Assembly (NCBI GenBank): GCA_043424675.1
Contig: JBHWPB010000013.1
Coordinates: 1 to 24,537, forward strand
Origin: JBHWPB01 sp043424675
Lineage (GTDB): Bacteria; Bacillota; Bacilli; Lactobacillales; Carnobacteriaceae_A
DNA length: 24,537 bases
Direction: 5' to 3'
The position numbers and the translations under genes are program-made. Under the pieces are notes generated by a model. The model was not told where the DNA came from and ran no database searches. It worked only from the letters and a program-made list of their open reading frames with translations. This document shows positions 23,493 to 24,537 of this stretch, in pieces. Within the stretch, counting starts at the first letter, position 1. Every line of letters starts with the position of its first letter.

Positions 23493-24506
23493 TTATCTTA
23501 TATTATCTTGTTTCCATTTATTTATATCTGCCATGAAACTTTGAACGGTTTCTTTATTGTTAAAATCAGGCACTTTGGCGAATAAAACTTCTTTTACTTG
23601 TCTGGCCCTATCCCCCTTTCTTTGAATAGCCAAGATGGCTTTGCGGCTTTCTTCATTTGAAAAGAATCCATCCGGCAATTGAAGTACAGCTTGAACATAA
23701 GCTTCTTCATTTATGGCATCGATCAAGATTTTTGAAGTTTCTTCTTCAAAAAGCCGGCTCGGTATGATATAGAATGCAAAACCATTTTCTTTTAAATAGT
23801 ATAATCCTTGTTCGATCATGAGATAGTGAGCGAAGGAGTGCCCTTCTTCAAATGAAGATTGAAAATCAGCCGCACGTTCATCTACCGGATAATAGCCGAT
23901 GGGCAAGTCACTCATCACAATATCTGCTGGTTCGACATATAAATCTGTCATGACATCTTGCAAGTATATCTCTACATTACTGTGACCTTGAAGTCTTGTA
24001 TTGACAACAGCTAACGCGGCTTGAACATCATCATTATCAATCCCATCAGCTGTCACAATTATATTATCTTCTTCGAGTTGATTCAGAACTGTTGTAAGTA
24101 GGTTGCCAGTCCCGACCCCCAAATTAAGCAAGTGTACTTCTTGCGTGTCTTCTGGTAAAAATATTCGTAACAAATAAACTAATATAAAACCGATAGTATC
24201 GGGAGTAAGCTGATGGTTCGGCTGGATATAATCTGTTTTAACTGCTTGTAGTAACATCATTTGAAAAGCTTTTCTCATCTCTTCTGATGAATAATCTTCT
24301 AAATTTAGATTTTTGTAAATTTTCTGTAGCTTCTGAGTAGCTTCTGGGCTCGGCTTCCCCTCAATGACTCGCACTGTCTGCTTATCAAGAATATTTTCAC
24401 CGTTCTCTATTAAGCCTTCAAGATAAGAACATTCAAGTTCTGCTTGTAATATCTCTGTGGAATCATTTAATCGTTTATATAAAAACTCAATATTTTCAGT
24501 TGTCAA
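23493..24506 (-). CDS. Class I SAM-dependent methyltransferase, YtxK-like
   Basis: A 337-residue protein resembling N6-adenine DNA methyltransferases of the type encoded before ackA in Firmicutes, often after the comG competence operon. An N-terminal helical region (1-95) precedes the Rossmann domain with motif I NLGVGTGNL at 128-136 and a motif IV-like SDLPIGYY at 199-206. Motif IV begins SDLP rather than the usual NPPY or DPPY, so target and activity are uncertain. The start is TTG, seven bases after AGAGGG; the next methionines are too far inside. The upstream neighbour lies outside the window. Confidence 0.85.
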   Translation of the reverse strand: MTTENIEFLYKRLNDSTEILQAELECSYLEGLIENGENILDKQTVRVIEGKPSPEATQKLQKIYKNLNLEDYSSEEMRKAFQMMLLQAVKTDYIQPNHQLTPDTIGFILVYLLRIFLPEDTQEVHLLNLGVGTGNLLTTVLNQLEEDNIIVTADGIDNDDVQAALAVVNTRLQGHSNVEIYLQDVMTDLYVEPADIVMSDLPIGYYPVDERAADFQSSFEEGHSFAHYLMIEQGLYYLKENGFAFYIIPSRLFEEETSKILIDAINEEAYVQAVLQLPDGFFSNEESRKAILAIQRKGDRARQVKEVLFAKVPDFNNKETVQSFMADINKWKQDNIR

Positions 24507-24537
24507 AAATCGACCCTCTTTTCTTAGTTAAATACCA

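Noticed and set aside
1..24537. CRISPR arrays, tRNA or rRNA genes, phage genes
   Set aside because: No regularly spaced repeats, no cloverleaf or rRNA-like segments and no phage-type genes were seen on either strand.

Overview
The window comes from a low-GC Gram-positive bacterium, most likely a member of Lactobacillales (Carnobacteriaceae or Aerococcaceae are the best guesses). Grounds: RNase J1 rather than RNase E, IreB, a DUF1292 protein, a T-box leader on alaS, a single-chain glutathione enzyme GshF, and a DUF1831 protein beside a cysteine desulfurase. Many proteins are rich in Asp/Glu, which may hint at a mildly salt- or alkali-tolerant lifestyle (inference only). No plasmid, phage or CRISPR signal was seen.

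Layout. 1-1843: the end of an unidentified frame, then rnjA on + up to a bidirectional terminator. 1844-4677 (-): ireB-ruvX-DUF1292-mltG-greA, read leftward from a promoter at 4649-4677. 4760-7744 (-): alaS with its terminator, an alanine T-box leader and a promoter. 7771-11104 (-): recD2 then a YitT-family membrane protein. 11105-11393: a gene-poor gap with an IS-like inverted-repeat hairpin. 11394-18377 (-): a sulfur and thiol block, in transcription order gshF, cysteine desulfurase, DUF1831, a GshF-like paralog and mnmA. 18529-21316 (+): rarA, 6S RNA and two universal stress protein genes. 21486-24506 (-): a nitroreductase, ackA and a YtxK-type methyltransferase.

Much of the order (rarA, cysteine desulfurase, mnmA, recD2, alaS, ireB, ruvX, DUF1292, mltG, greA) matches the Bacillus subtilis yrvN-to-greA region, so the backbone is old and ordinary. 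The cysteine desulfurase mobilises sulfur from cysteine, MnmA uses it to thiolate tRNA wobble uridine, and GshF turns cysteine into glutathione.

The most unusual item is the 607-residue GshF paralog between DUF1831 and mnmA (12652-14475). Its C-terminal ATP-grasp half aligns with the neighbouring GshF without gaps and keeps the nucleotide-binding motifs. Its N-terminal half is a shortened gamma-glutamylcysteine ligase domain in which every catalytic or metal-binding position I could align has been replaced. It looks like a ligase that has lost its first reaction and kept, perhaps retargeted, its second. A strong intrinsic terminator ends just upstream of its start codon.
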